Assembly (NCBI RefSeq): GCF_004023625.1
Contig: NZ_RPDJ01000020.1
Location: 124,001 to 188,000 of the forward strand
Origin: Streptomyces cavernae
GTDB taxonomy: Bacteria; Actinomycetota; Actinomycetes; Streptomycetales; Streptomycetaceae
Length of the DNA: 64,000 bases
Direction: 5' to 3'
In this document: piece after piece, positions 1-7,784 of the stretch
Numbering within the stretch: the stretch's first letter is position 1
Layout of the letters: each line of letters starts with the position of its first letter
Position numbers and translations under genes: made by a program
Notes under the pieces: generated by a model
Seen by the model: the letters and a program-made list of their open reading frames with translations, nothing else
The model's database searches: none
Told to the model about the DNA's origin: nothing

Positions 1-119
1 CCAACACCCCGCCCGCGGCAGCACCGTCGCCGCGGGTTCGACTCCTCAGGCCGCGCCGTTGGACACGGGCCCGTCCCTGGATTCAATCAGGTTCCCGGGC
101 CCTCGCGCAGATGACGTCG

Positions 120-1343
120 TCAGCGGACCCGTGCCGCGGCCGTCGTGGACGACGGGGAGGGGGAGGGGGTCTGGTCCGGGGCCATGAGCAGCCCAGGCGT
201 CATGATCTCCAGATCGGTGGACCAGTCGGCCGGCACGGCCGGAGGAGCACCGGTGAGCGGGGTGCGTATGAGCGGTGAGGTGACGGCCGCCCCGGCCACA
301 ACAGGCGCGGTCAGCTCGTGCATCGGCGGCGTGCCCGTCTGTCCGGCCATTCCGGGCAGCAGCGGCGCGGACGCCTCGGTCGGCTCCACGGGCGCCGAGA
401 GCGCGCCCCCGCCGGTCCGGTGCCCCGGGGTCTGCAGCGGCCCGGTCGACCGCCTCCGCTGCCCGTCCGGTGACACCACGGACCCGGAGCCCTGGCTACG
501 GAACGGGGTGACGTTGGAGCCCGAGCCGCCGCGCGCGTCCGTGGTGTCGGCCGGTACCCCGCCCGTCACACCGCCGAGCGCGATCGCGGCCAGCGACACG
601 GCTCCGGCTGCCACGAAGGCGAACCGCCGCCCCCTCGATGCGGACGCCTCCTGCCGACTCACATGGTGGATCCGAAAGCCCCGCTCCCCGGCGAAGCCAC
701 GGTCGGCCGTGAAGCCGCCGTCGGCCGTGAAGCCGCGCTCGTCCGCGAGGCCCCGCTCCCGGGAGGGCCGCTGCCCCACGGAGAGCCCCGGCTCCGCGGG
801 GAAGCGCTCCCCCGAGAGTCGCTCGGCCTCGCCGGGGGCGTCGGGGCGGGAGCGGCCGTTGTCGTCGGCGAACTCCCGGCCGCCGGTGAACCCGCGCTCC
901 CCGAACAGCGAGCGCGCGCCGAAGAACCCGCGCCCTTCGGTAGCACCGCGCCCGCCGAACAGGCCCCGCCCCTCGGACCACGGCAGCGCGCCGCCGTGGG
1001 GCCTCGTCGGCACATAGCCGAAGGAGTCCTCCGACCTCATACCGAAGACCCCGGAGGACCCGAATCCGCCCCCTCCAAGAGGCGGTCCACCGCCATCGGG
1101 ATCACCTCCTCCGGGGAGCCCCTGGAGCCGGGCCAGGAAACTCTCGGAGGGCGGCGGCGGAGCCGCCTCCGCGAAGACGTTCTTCAGCCGGCGCTGGGCG
1201 TCGGCCTCGGCCTTGCACTTCGGACACGTCGCGAGATGGGCGAGAACCCGCTCCCGCGCCTCATGACCGAGCTCGCCGTCCACCAGGGCGGAGAGCCGGT
1301 CTCCCAGATGCTGCTCGGCAGATGTCGGACGTGATCCACTCAC
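120..1343 (-). CDS. membrane-anchored zinc-finger anti-sigma factor (RseA-like)
   Basis: Predicted anti-sigma factor that holds the adjacent ECF sigma factor inactive at the membrane. A zinc-binding anti-sigma motif is visible as H36-x3-C40-x2-C43, followed by an amphipathic helical segment. One membrane helix follows at about residues 240-262 (FAFVAAGAVSLAAIALGG), then a Ser/Thr/Pro-rich extracytoplasmic tail to residue 407. The GTG start was chosen because GTGA overlaps the stop codon of the sigma gene, indicating translational coupling. Residues about 85-225 are unusually rich in Gly, Phe and Arg, with repeated RGF-type motifs, which is not typical of this family. In Mycobacterium the order sigE-rseA-htrA is conserved, so the region left of base 120 probably leads into a serine protease gene, but too little remains to call it. 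Confidence 0.85.
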   Translation of the reverse strand: MSGSRPTSAEQHLGDRLSALVDGELGHEARERVLAHLATCPKCKAEADAQRRLKNVFAEAAPPPPSESFLARLQGLPGGGDPDGGGPPLGGGGFGSSGVFGMRSEDSFGYVPTRPHGGALPWSEGRGLFGGRGATEGRGFFGARSLFGERGFTGGREFADDNGRSRPDAPGEAERLSGERFPAEPGLSVGQRPSRERGLADERGFTADGGFTADRGFAGERGFRIHHVSRQEASASRGRRFAFVAAGAVSLAAIALGGVTGGVPADTTDARGGSGSNVTPFRSQGSGSVVSPDGQRRRSTGPLQTPGHRTGGGALSAPVEPTEASAPLLPGMAGQTGTPPMHELTAPVVAGAAVTSPLIRTPLTGAPPAVPADWSTDLEIMTPGLLMAPDQTPSPSPSSTTAAARVR

Positions 1344-2206
1344 GCGGTCGCGCCCCCTCCTCCCAGCACCGGTACAGCGGACACGAAGCCCCGTCGCTCG
1401 GCACGGGCCTCGGGCGACCGGTGTGCGAGGGCCTTGCGCAGCTGGGAACGGCCGCGGTGGATGCGGCTGCGTACCGTACCGAGCTTCACGCCCAGGGTGG
1501 CGGCGATCTCCTCGTACGAGAGGCCTTCGATGTCGCAGAGGACCACGGCGGCGCGGAACTCGGGCGCGAGGGTGTCGAGCGCCTGCTGGACATCCGCGTC
1601 GAAGTGCGAGTCGTTGAAGACCTGCTGCGGTGACGGCTCGCGGCTGGGCAGGCGCTCGGCCGCGTCCTCGCCCAGGGCGTCGAACCGGATGCGCTGCTTG
1701 CGGCGGACCATGTCCAGGAAGAGGTTGGTCGTGATGCGGTGCAGCCAGCCCTCGAAGGTGCCGGGCGTGTACGTCGACAGGGAGCGGAAGACGCGGACGA
1801 AGACCTCCTGCGTGAGGTCCTCGGCGTCGTGCTGGTTGCCGGTCAGACGGTAGGCCAGGCGGTAGACCCGGGCGCTGTGCGTGCTGACGATCTCCTCCCA
1901 GGTGGGAGGAGTCCACGCCTGCGAGTCCGCGTCGGTGGCGAAGGTCGCGGTCTGCGCGGTCTCGGCAGCGTGGTGGGTGTCAGCGATGTCAGTCACGGAT
2001 TTCGGCTCACCTGCCGACCTGAGAAGGCGCCTCAGCCCTCTTCTCCGATCCTCAGGCGCAGCCGCACCTCCCCTGTCGGCTCTGGTGGTGTCCAGTGGAG
2101 CCCCTACCATAGCCACCTCGTCCGTTAGCTCCGGATAAGCGGTTTTACGCGAAATTGATATGCGCTTCGGCGCCTGCGTCAGCACTTCCTCGACGTCCTG
2201 ATCCAT
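1340..2206 (-). CDS. sigE: ECF RNA polymerase sigma factor, M. tuberculosis SigE type
   Basis: Group IV (ECF) sigma factor. Sigma region 2 lies at about residues 102-171 (RVYRLAYRLTGNQHDAEDLTQ, then FEGWLHRITTNLFLDMVRR) and region 4 at about 205-258 (GLSYEEIAATLGVKLGTVRSR). These stretches are nearly identical to my memory of M. tuberculosis SigE, and the neighbours (O-methyltransferase on one side, anti-sigma on the other) match that locus. The first 95 residues are a non-conserved extension. Two starts are possible: ATG at 2206 behind GGGGGAAAGAG, or ATG at 2110 behind GAGGTGGCT. The shorter form keeps both sigma domains. This is not the gene called sigE in S. coelicolor, which controls cell-envelope stress through CseBC. 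Cotranscribed and translationally coupled with the anti-sigma gene. Confidence 0.9.
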   Translation of the reverse strand: MDQDVEEVLTQAPKRISISRKTAYPELTDEVAMVGAPLDTTRADRGGAAAPEDRRRGLRRLLRSAGEPKSVTDIADTHHAAETAQTATFATDADSQAWTPPTWEEIVSTHSARVYRLAYRLTGNQHDAEDLTQEVFVRVFRSLSTYTPGTFEGWLHRITTNLFLDMVRRKQRIRFDALGEDAAERLPSREPSPQQVFNDSHFDADVQQALDTLAPEFRAAVVLCDIEGLSYEEIAATLGVKLGTVRSRIHRGRSQLRKALAHRSPEARAERRGFVSAVPVLGGGGATA

Positions 2207-2317
2207 CTCTTTCCCCCCGCCGTCTCTCCCACCCCTTAAACGACCGGTCCCATCTGCGGGTTCCCGACGGCAACGGATACAGTCACGGCCAGGCCACTAC
2301 GGGGACAGGAGAGGGTC

Positions 2318-2950
2318 ATTCACGGCAACCGGCAGACGAGCTCGGCGTTCGCCGACGCCTTTGTCGCCGAGGACGACGCACTGCACTGGGCCCGTGACCG
2401 GGCCCGGGAGGCAGGGCTGCGCTCGGTGTCGCCCGGCACGGGCGCCGCGCTGCGGATGCTCGCCGCCACCGTGGACGCCAAGGCCGTGGCGGAGATCGGC
2501 ACCGGCACCGGCGTCTCCGGCATCCATCTTCTGCACGGTATGCGGCCGGACGGCGTGCTGACCACCGTGGACTCCGAGCCGGAGCGCCAGCAGTTCGCCC
2601 GGCAGGCGTTCCGGGCGGCCGGTTTCGCCAGCAACCGCGCCCGGTTCATTCCGGGCCACGCGCTGGACGTGCTGCCCCGGCTCGCGGACAGCGGCTATGA
2701 CCTGGTGTTCTGCGACGGTGACCGCACCGAGTGCCTCGACTACCTCGCTGAATCGTTGCGCCTTCTGCGGCCCGGTGGCCTCGTCTGTTTCGAGGGGGTC
2801 TTCTCCAACGGCCGCACCGTGGACTCCGGCCCGCAGCCCACTGAGGTGCTGCGGCTGCGGGAGCTGCTGCGCGCGGTGCGCGAGAGCGCGGAGCTGATCC
2901 CGTCGCTGCTGCCGGTGGGCGACGGACTGCTCTGCGCGGTCAAACGCTGA
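2318..2950 (+). CDS. SAM-dependent O-methyltransferase (Rv1220c-like), apparent ATT start
   Basis: O-methyltransferase of the catechol/caffeoyl-CoA type. The SAM-binding motif VAEIGTGTGVSGI and an acidic DLVFCDGD motif are clear, and the end matches the family (LPVGDGLLCAVKR). It is divergent from sigE, as is Rv1220c. The start is odd. The reading frame is open back to a TAA at 2237-2239 but has no ATG, GTG or TTG before an internal GTG at 2426. A GTG start there would delete conserved N-terminal residues (FADAFVAEDDALHWARDRA). AGGAGAGG at about 2307-2314 sits at ideal spacing before ATT at 2318, so I place the start at that rare codon (210 aa). An upstream non-canonical start or a sequencing error is possible. 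Substrate unknown. Confidence 0.8.
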   Translation: MHGNRQTSSAFADAFVAEDDALHWARDRAREAGLRSVSPGTGAALRMLAATVDAKAVAEIGTGTGVSGIHLLHGMRPDGVLTTVDSEPERQQFARQAFRAAGFASNRARFIPGHALDVLPRLADSGYDLVFCDGDRTECLDYLAESLRLLRPGGLVCFEGVFSNGRTVDSGPQPTEVLRLRELLRAVRESAELIPSLLPVGDGLLCAVKR

Positions 2951-3180
2951 TCGCGGCGCCCGGGGGCGGGGCCGGAGCGTGATCGCGCCGCACGGGGAGG
3001 AGGCCGGAGCGCAGTCGGCGGATGCCACCGGAACAACGCGACAACGCCCGGAACAGCGGCAACAGCGACCCGGCTTGAACGGGAATCGCACGGGCCACGT
3101 ATCCAGGGACGAGCGGGCGCCGCGGGTGCCCCATGGGCACATCAGGGGGTCCCGTGGACAAGTCGGGGGACAAACGGGCG

Positions 3181-3207
3181 CCCCGGCATCCGCGTACGAT
3201 GCCGGGG
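3181..3207 (-). terminator. hairpin terminator of the DUF3117 gene
   Basis: A perfect 10-bp inverted repeat (CCCCGGCATC / GATGCCGGGG) with a 7-base loop lies 28 bp beyond the stop of the DUF3117 gene on the minus strand. It has no T-run, as is usual in Streptomyces. It also separates this gene from the convergent O-methyltransferase gene. Confidence 0.65.
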
Positions 3208-3235
3208 CAGCCGAAGAGGTATCGTCGCTTTCGCG

Positions 3236-3403
3236 TCAGCCGACGACCTTCTTGAGGGCGTCGCCGAGCGCGTCGGCCTCGTCCGGGGTCAGCTCGACGA
3301 CGAGCCGACCGCCGCCTTCGAGCGGAACGCGCATGACGATGCCCCGCCCCTCCTTGGTCACCTCGAGCGGGCCGTCGCCCGTCCGCGGCTTCATGGCCGC
3401 CAT
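3236..3403 (-). CDS. DUF3117 small conserved protein
   Basis: 55-residue protein, MAAMKPRTGDGPLEVTKEGR at the start and ADALGDALKKVVG at the end, matching the DUF3117 family found almost universally in actinobacteria. Its function is unknown. The ATG has AGGAAGGGG 7 bases upstream. The protein is too short to have a recognisable fold from sequence alone. Its M. tuberculosis counterpart lies in the same chromosomal neighbourhood (near tag and the FolP2-like gene), supporting a vertically inherited core gene. It is transcribed alone, with a hairpin terminator just downstream. Confidence 0.85.
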   Translation of the reverse strand: MAAMKPRTGDGPLEVTKEGRGIVMRVPLEGGGRLVVELTPDEADALGDALKKVVG

Positions 3404-3756
3404 GCTCGTTCCCCTTCCTGAAACCAGCTCATCGTCAAGCCGACGGCCCCTCTGAAGGGCACGTAACCCTCACGGGGCACGCGTCACCGGCATCGAACAC
3501 ATTGCTTCCAGGCCATTATCCCGCATCTCAGGACCCGATGACCAACATCAGTCGGCATCGCTTGGGCAACGCGCGCGAGCAAAACCACTCAATTCGGCGA
3601 TGTGACTGCGATACTGCGCGACCGCACGGACTTCCGGTGTGTGCGAATTCCTTGACCCAGGTCACATGACCGGTCCTCTCCCCCGCCGGTGATCTCCGCC
3701 ATGCTGTCGTGAGACCGTCCAGAACGATGACCGAGCCGCTACGACGGAGGGGACCC
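3404..3756. promoter_or_regulatory. divergent promoter region, DUF3117 / crotonase
   Basis: 353 bp without a gene between two divergent start codons. On the minus strand a GATAAT hexamer near 3514-3519 with TTGGTC about 19 bp upstream is a weak promoter candidate for the DUF3117 gene. On the plus strand TTGACC near 3652 is followed by TCACATGACC, but no convincing -10 box is placed. No other structure was recognised. Confidence 0.3.
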
Positions 3757-4560
3757 ATGGCCGACACCGTGCTCTACGAGGTGAGCGACGGGCTCGCGAC
3801 GATCACGATCAACCGCCCCGAGGCGATGAACGCGATGAACACCGAGACGAAGGTCGCCTTCCGGGACGCGGTACAGGCCGCAGCCGGGGACCCGGCGGTC
3901 CGGGCGGTGCTGCTGACCGCCGCCGGTGACCGGGCGTTCTGCGTGGGCCAGGACCTCAAGGAGCACATCGGGCTGCTGGCCGCGGACCGGGAGACGGGCT
4001 CCCGGCTCACGATGAACACCGTGGGTGAGCACTACAACCCGATCGTGCGGGCGCTGGCCGGGATGGCCAAGCCCGTGGTGGCGGGGGTCAACGGGGTGGC
4101 GGCCGGGGCGGGCTTCGGCTTCGCGCTCGCCGCGGACTACCGGGTCGTCGCCGACACGGCGGCCTTCAACACCTCCTTCGCGGGTGTCGCGCTCACCGCC
4201 GACTCCGGCATCTCCTGGACACTGCCGCGGATCGTCGGCCCCGGCCGCGCCGCCGACCTGCTGCTCTTCCCGCGCAGCGTGAACGCCGAGGAGGCGTACC
4301 AACTGGGCATCGCGAACCGTGTGGTCCCCTCCGCGGACCTGGCCGCGGAGGCCGAGAAGGTGGCCCGCAGCCTCGCCGAGGGCCCCACGGTGGCGTACGC
4401 GGCCATCAAGGAGTCCCTCGCTCACGCCCTTGCGCACACCCTGGACGAGACCCTGGAGAAGGAGGACGAGCTCCAGACCAGGGCGGGCGCCTCCGAGGAC
4501 CACGGCATCGCGGTGAAGGCCTTCATCGCCAAGGAGCGGCCGAAGTACCTGGGCCGCTAG
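3757..4560 (+). CDS. enoyl-CoA hydratase/isomerase (PaaG-like crotonase)
   Basis: 267-residue crotonase-fold enzyme acting on an acyl-CoA. The oxyanion-hole segments are visible as AFCVGQDLKEH and GVNGVAAGAGFGFALAADYRV. The second conserved glutamate of true enoyl-CoA hydratases is not evident in ALTADSGISWTLPRIVG; this DSG pattern resembles PaaG/PaaB-type isomerases of phenylacetate catabolism. ATG at 3757 follows GGAGGGGACCC. No other paa genes are nearby, so involvement in phenylacetate breakdown is only a possibility. The stop codon TAG abuts the left end of the inverted-repeat element at 4561, and the 3' end overlaps the convergent tag reading frame by 38 bp. Confidence 0.85.
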   Translation: MADTVLYEVSDGLATITINRPEAMNAMNTETKVAFRDAVQAAAGDPAVRAVLLTAAGDRAFCVGQDLKEHIGLLAADRETGSRLTMNTVGEHYNPIVRALAGMAKPVVAGVNGVAAGAGFGFALAADYRVVADTAAFNTSFAGVALTADSGISWTLPRIVGPGRAADLLLFPRSVNAEEAYQLGIANRVVPSADLAAEAEKVARSLAEGPTVAYAAIKESLAHALAHTLDETLEKEDELQTRAGASEDHGIAVKAFIAKERPKYLGR

Positions 4561-5479
4561 GTCCTGTCGTCAAATTCCCGTCGTCCGCCCGAAGGGCGGG
4601 CCGCGCGGCGTCATGGGGTCCCCCCTGCTCATGGGGGTCCCCCCGCTCGAGCGCAGCCGAGAGTGGGGGAGAAGTCGAGAGCTTGGGGGAGCGGGCTCTG
4701 GGGGTACCCCCGGCCGGAGGCTGGGGAAGTGCCGGGCGGAAGTCCTCGTACTGGATGTACTTGGGCTTTCGCCCGGTGCGGCGAGTGGGGGTCCCCCTGC
4801 TCGGAGAGCTTGGGGGAGCGTGCATGGCGTCGCGCGGCAGACGGGAATTTGACGACCGGCCCTCCCTGTGTCCCGGGCGGGGGCCGCTCCCCGCGCGAGC
4901 GCGGGGACAGCGGCCCCGCGCCGCGCAGTCCGCCAGGTGGTCGTCCACCAGACCGCACGCCTGCATCAGGGCGTATGCCGTGGTCGGGCCGACGAAGCGG
5001 AGGCCTTTCTTCTTCAGGGCCTTGGACAGGGCCGTCGACTCGTCGGTGACCGGGGGGACGTCGGCGAGGGTCTTCGGGACCGGGTGGGACGACGGGGCGT
5101 GGGACCAGATCAGGGCGTCGAGTTCGCCGGGCGCCCACTCCGCCAGCACGCGCGCGTTGGCGAGCGTCGCCTCGATCTTGGCGCGGTTGCGGATGATGCC
5201 CGCATCGACGAGCAGGCGCTCCGCGTCGGTCTCGGTGAAGGCAGCCACCGCAGCGATCTTGAAGTCGGCGAACGCGGCCCGGAAGCCCTCGCGCCGGCGC
5301 AGGATCGTGATCCAGGACAGGCCCGACTGGAAGGCCTCCAGGCTCAGCCGCTCGTACAGGGCGTCGTCGCCGTGGACCGGGCGCCCCCACTCCTCGTCGT
5401 GGTAGGACACGTAGTCCTCGGTCGACAGTGCCCAGGGGCAGCGCAGTACCCCGTCGGTGCCCGCGATCGCGCCGCTCAC
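4523..5479 (-). CDS. tag: DNA-3-methyladenine glycosylase I with a repeat-encoded C-terminal tail
   Basis: Base-excision repair glycosylase that removes 3-methyladenine. The zinc ligands of the Tag family are present (C14 in CPWA, H27 in YHDEEWG, H181 and C185 in DDHLADC), as is the catalytic-site stretch LEAFQSGLSWITIL. The GTG start overlaps the stop of the DivIVA-domain gene (GTGA). Tag proteins are normally about 190 residues and this one should end near residue 190. Instead the frame stays open for about 129 more codons, through the entire inverted-repeat element (4561-4862) and into the 3' end of the crotonase gene. The native stop has been lost and the element supplies the tail. Whether the tail is tolerated or removed is unknown. 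Confidence 0.85.
   Translation of the reverse strand: MSGAIAGTDGVLRCPWALSTEDYVSYHDEEWGRPVHGDDALYERLSLEAFQSGLSWITILRRREGFRAAFADFKIAAVAAFTETDAERLLVDAGIIRNRAKIEATLANARVLAEWAPGELDALIWSHAPSSHPVPKTLADVPPVTDESTALSKALKKKGLRFVGPTTAYALMQACGLVDDHLADCAARGRCPRARAGSGPRPGHREGRSSNSRLPRDAMHAPPSSPSRGTPTRRTGRKPKYIQYEDFRPALPQPPAGGTPRARSPKLSTSPPLSAALERGDPHEQGGPHDAARPALRADDGNLTTGPSGPGTSAAPWR
4561..4862. mobile_element. MITE-like inverted-repeat element A
   Basis: About 300 bp bounded by a perfect 17-bp inverted repeat, GTCGTCAAATTCCCGTC at 4566-4582 and its complement at 4840-4856. Similarity extends outward to about 23 bp and inward (CCGCGCGGCGTCATG versus CCGCGCGACGCCATG). No transposase is encoded. Inside are copies of the short CCCCC...GAGC...GGGGG palindromic repeat and a core of about 45 bp (around 4738-4790) shared with element B at 62806. 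CTAG precedes the left end. It looks like a non-autonomous derivative of an insertion sequence; a CTAG-targeting IS5-type parent is an inference. Confidence 0.65.
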
Positions 5480-5844
5480 GGCCGCTCGTCCTCCCTGTGG
5501 TCGAGGTGCTCGATGTCCCTGTCGAGCCGGGGGCCGTGCGTGGTTCGGGCGCCCGCCAGCGCGGCTTCCAGGTCCGCGATCCGCGCGTCCCGTTCGGCGA
5601 TCTCCGCGCCGAGACGGCCCAGCGCGTCGTCCACGTCCGACATCCGGTAGCCCCGGACGGCCACCGGGAAGCGCAGGGACTCGACGTCGCCGCGGTTCAC
5701 CGGGCGGTCCGGCGGCAGCGGGTCCTCGAACCGCTCGGGCGCGGCCTCGGGCAGTGCCGCGTTCTCGCCGCCGCCCACCACGGCCAGTGTGACCGCGGCC
5801 ACCACCACGGCGAGCGCGACGACCAGGAAAAAGAACATGAGCAT
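5476..5844 (-). CDS. DivIVA-domain membrane protein (Rv1209-like)
   Basis: 122-residue protein with an N-terminal membrane helix (MLMFFFLVVALAVVVAAVTLAVV), then a DivIVA-type motif (DVESLRFPVAVRGYRMSDVDDALGRL) and a predicted coiled coil to about residue 105. The DivIVA motif suggests recruitment to curved membrane or to the polar growth machinery, but the role is not known. The start was taken as the ATG just before the hydrophobic helix; upstream in-frame codons lack a ribosome-binding site. Its stop overlaps the tag start by GTGA, so the two are cotranscribed, as with Rv1209 and tagA in M. tuberculosis. Confidence 0.8.
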   Translation of the reverse strand: MLMFFFLVVALAVVVAAVTLAVVGGGENAALPEAAPERFEDPLPPDRPVNRGDVESLRFPVAVRGYRMSDVDDALGRLGAEIAERDARIADLEAALAGARTTHGPRLDRDIEHLDHREDERP

Positions 5845-5990
5845 CTCTGGAGTCCCCACGCTCGGCTGTCGATCCGGAGTGCCCGGACGACTCGGTTCGG
5901 AAAGTCTCAGGGTCCGATCGTGCCATGCGACTCTGACAGTTAAGGTCGCAGGTGGCCGAAGAGCGAGATTCACCAGGAGGATCACAGCGG

Positions 5991-6851
5991 ATGCTCAGGC
6001 TGGGCAGGCGCGAATTCGCCGCGCACGAGCAGGTGATCATGGCCATCGTGAACCGGACCCCGGACTCCTTCTACGACCAGGGCGCCACGTTCCGCGACGA
6101 GCCGGCTCTCGCGCGGGTGGAGCAGGCGGTCGCCGAAGGGGCCGCGATCATCGACATCGGCGGGGTCAAGGCCGGTCCCGGTGAGGAGGTCACGGCCGAG
6201 GAGGAGGCCCGCCGCACGGTCGGTTTCGTCGCCGAGGTGCGCCGTCGTTTCCCCGACGTGGTGATCAGCGTGGACACCTGGCGGCACGAGGTCGGCGAGG
6301 CGGTCTGCGCGGCGGGGGCGGACCTGCTGAACGACGCGTGGGGAGGGATCGACCCGAAGCTGGCCGAGGTCGCCGCGCGGCACGGCGTCGGACTCGTGTG
6401 CACACACGCCGGCGGGGCGCAGCCGCGGACCCGGCCGCACCGGGTCGCTTACGAGGACGTGATGGCCGACATCCTGCGGGTGACGCTCGGGCTCGCCGAG
6501 CGGGCCGTGGAGCTCGGTGTGCCCCGGGAGTCGGTACTCATCGATCCCGGGCACGACTTCGGCAAGAACACCCGGCACAGCCTGGAGGCGACGCGGCGGC
6601 TGGGCGAGATGGTCGGGACGGGCTGGCCGGTGCTTGTCTCGCTGTCCAACAAGGACTTCGTGGGCGAGACGCTGGACCGTCCGGTCAAGGAGCGGGTGGT
6701 CGGGACGCTGGCCACGACCGCGGTGTCCGCGTGGCTGGGGGCGCAGGTCTACCGGGTGCACGAGGTGGCGGAGACCCGGCAAGTGCTCGACATGGTCGCG
6801 TCCATCGCCGGGCACCGGGAGCCCGCGGTGGCCCGACGGGGGCTGGCCTGA
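5991..6851 (+). CDS. folP2: dihydropteroate synthase paralogue (FolP2-like)
   Basis: 286-residue TIM-barrel pterin-binding protein. DHPS signatures are visible: IMAIVNRTPDSFYDQG near the start, then AAIIDIGGVKAGPG, VISVDTW, DLLNDAWGG and LIDPGHDFGKNT. The second pterin-binding signature and the usual sulfonamide-binding loops are shortened relative to true FolP. The M. tuberculosis paralogue at the same locus (FolP2) is reported to lack DHPS activity, so folate synthesis should not be assumed. ATG at 5991 follows AGGAGG with a 10-base gap; GTG at 5952 is an alternative. Divergent from the DivIVA-tag pair. The neighbouring M. tuberculosis gene gpgS is absent here. Confidence 0.85.
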   Translation: MLRLGRREFAAHEQVIMAIVNRTPDSFYDQGATFRDEPALARVEQAVAEGAAIIDIGGVKAGPGEEVTAEEEARRTVGFVAEVRRRFPDVVISVDTWRHEVGEAVCAAGADLLNDAWGGIDPKLAEVAARHGVGLVCTHAGGAQPRTRPHRVAYEDVMADILRVTLGLAERAVELGVPRESVLIDPGHDFGKNTRHSLEATRRLGEMVGTGWPVLVSLSNKDFVGETLDRPVKERVVGTLATTAVSAWLGAQVYRVHEVAETRQVLDMVASIAGHREPAVARRGLA

Positions 6852-6927
6852 CGGTCACTCGTCCGCGGCCCGGGGGGCGGTTCCCGCCCCGCCCCCACCG
6901 CCGCTGCCCGTCCCGTAGCCCGACCGG

Positions 6928-7686
6928 TTACAACCCCGTCTCCTTGGACACCAGCGCCACCGCCTCCTCCACGTCGTCCGTGACGTGGAAGAGCAGGAGG
7001 TCCTTCTCCGAGGCCTTGCCCTGGGCGATCAGGGTGTTCTTGAGCCACTCGATCAGGCCGCCCCAGTACTCCGTGCCGAACAGGACGATCGGGAAGCGGG
7101 TGACCTTCTGGGTCTGGACGAGGGTGAGCGCCTCGAAGAGCTCGTCCAGGGTGCCCAGACCGCCGGGAAGGACCACGAAGCCCTGGGCGTACTTGACGAA
7201 CATCATCTTCCGGACGAAGAAGTAGCGGAAGTTGAGGCCGATGTCGACGTACTGGTTGAGGCCTTGCTCGAAGGGCAGTTCGATACCGAGGCCCACCGAG
7301 ATGCCCTTGGCCTCGCAGGCGCCCTTGTTGGCGGCCTCCATGGCGCCCGGGCCGCCCCCGGTGATCACGGCGAAGCCGGCCTCCACGAGCGCGCGTCCGA
7401 GGCGCACGCCCGCCTCGTACTCGGGCGAGTCCACCGGCGTGCGGGCGGAGCCGAAGACACTGATCGCGGGCGGGAGTTCGGCCAGCGTCCCGAAGCCCTC
7501 GATGAACTCCGACTGGATGCGCAGGACCCGCCAGGGGTCCGTGTGGACCCAGTCGGAGGGGCCGCCCGCGTCCAGGAGCCGTTGGTCCGTGGTGCTCGCC
7601 TGCACCTGCCCGCGCCTGCGCAGCACCGGTCCCAGCCGCTGCTCCTCCGGTGGCTGCTTCTTGCCCTCGGGGTTGCCGGTAGCCAT
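6928..7686 (-). CDS. LOG-family protein (cytokinin riboside monophosphate phosphoribohydrolase type)
   Basis: 252-residue Rossmann-fold protein with both LOG-family signatures, VITGGGPGAMEAANKGACEA and the PGGLGTLDE motif (within GFVVLPGGLGTLDELFEAL). Family members hydrolyse nucleoside 5'-monophosphates to free base and ribose phosphate and are often mis-annotated as lysine decarboxylases. The first 45 residues are charged and not conserved. The gene sits in the conserved actinobacterial block next to the FolP2-like gene and dapE, and is convergent with folP2, with 76 bp between the stops. Its physiological role in Streptomyces is unclear. Confidence 0.9.
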   Translation of the reverse strand: MATGNPEGKKQPPEEQRLGPVLRRRGQVQASTTDQRLLDAGGPSDWVHTDPWRVLRIQSEFIEGFGTLAELPPAISVFGSARTPVDSPEYEAGVRLGRALVEAGFAVITGGGPGAMEAANKGACEAKGISVGLGIELPFEQGLNQYVDIGLNFRYFFVRKMMFVKYAQGFVVLPGGLGTLDELFEALTLVQTQKVTRFPIVLFGTEYWGGLIEWLKNTLIAQGKASEKDLLLFHVTDDVEEAVALVSKETGL

Positions 7687-7784
7687 GTCCGCTCCCTCCG
7701 CCGTCCGGTGGTTCGAGTTCAGCGTAGATCCACGGGGGTTACGGACGGGGGACGCGAGCGTGTCCGCCGTGAGCCGCCTTGGAC

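Noticed and set aside
1..119. Start of a serine protease (htrA-like) gene
   Set aside because: Synteny predicts such a gene to the left, but the 119 bases contain no frame with a good start site that I could defend.
120..1916. 598-residue minus-strand open frame
   Set aside because: Only the part from the GTG at 1343 is the anti-sigma gene; the upstream part is an out-of-frame reading of the sigma factor gene.
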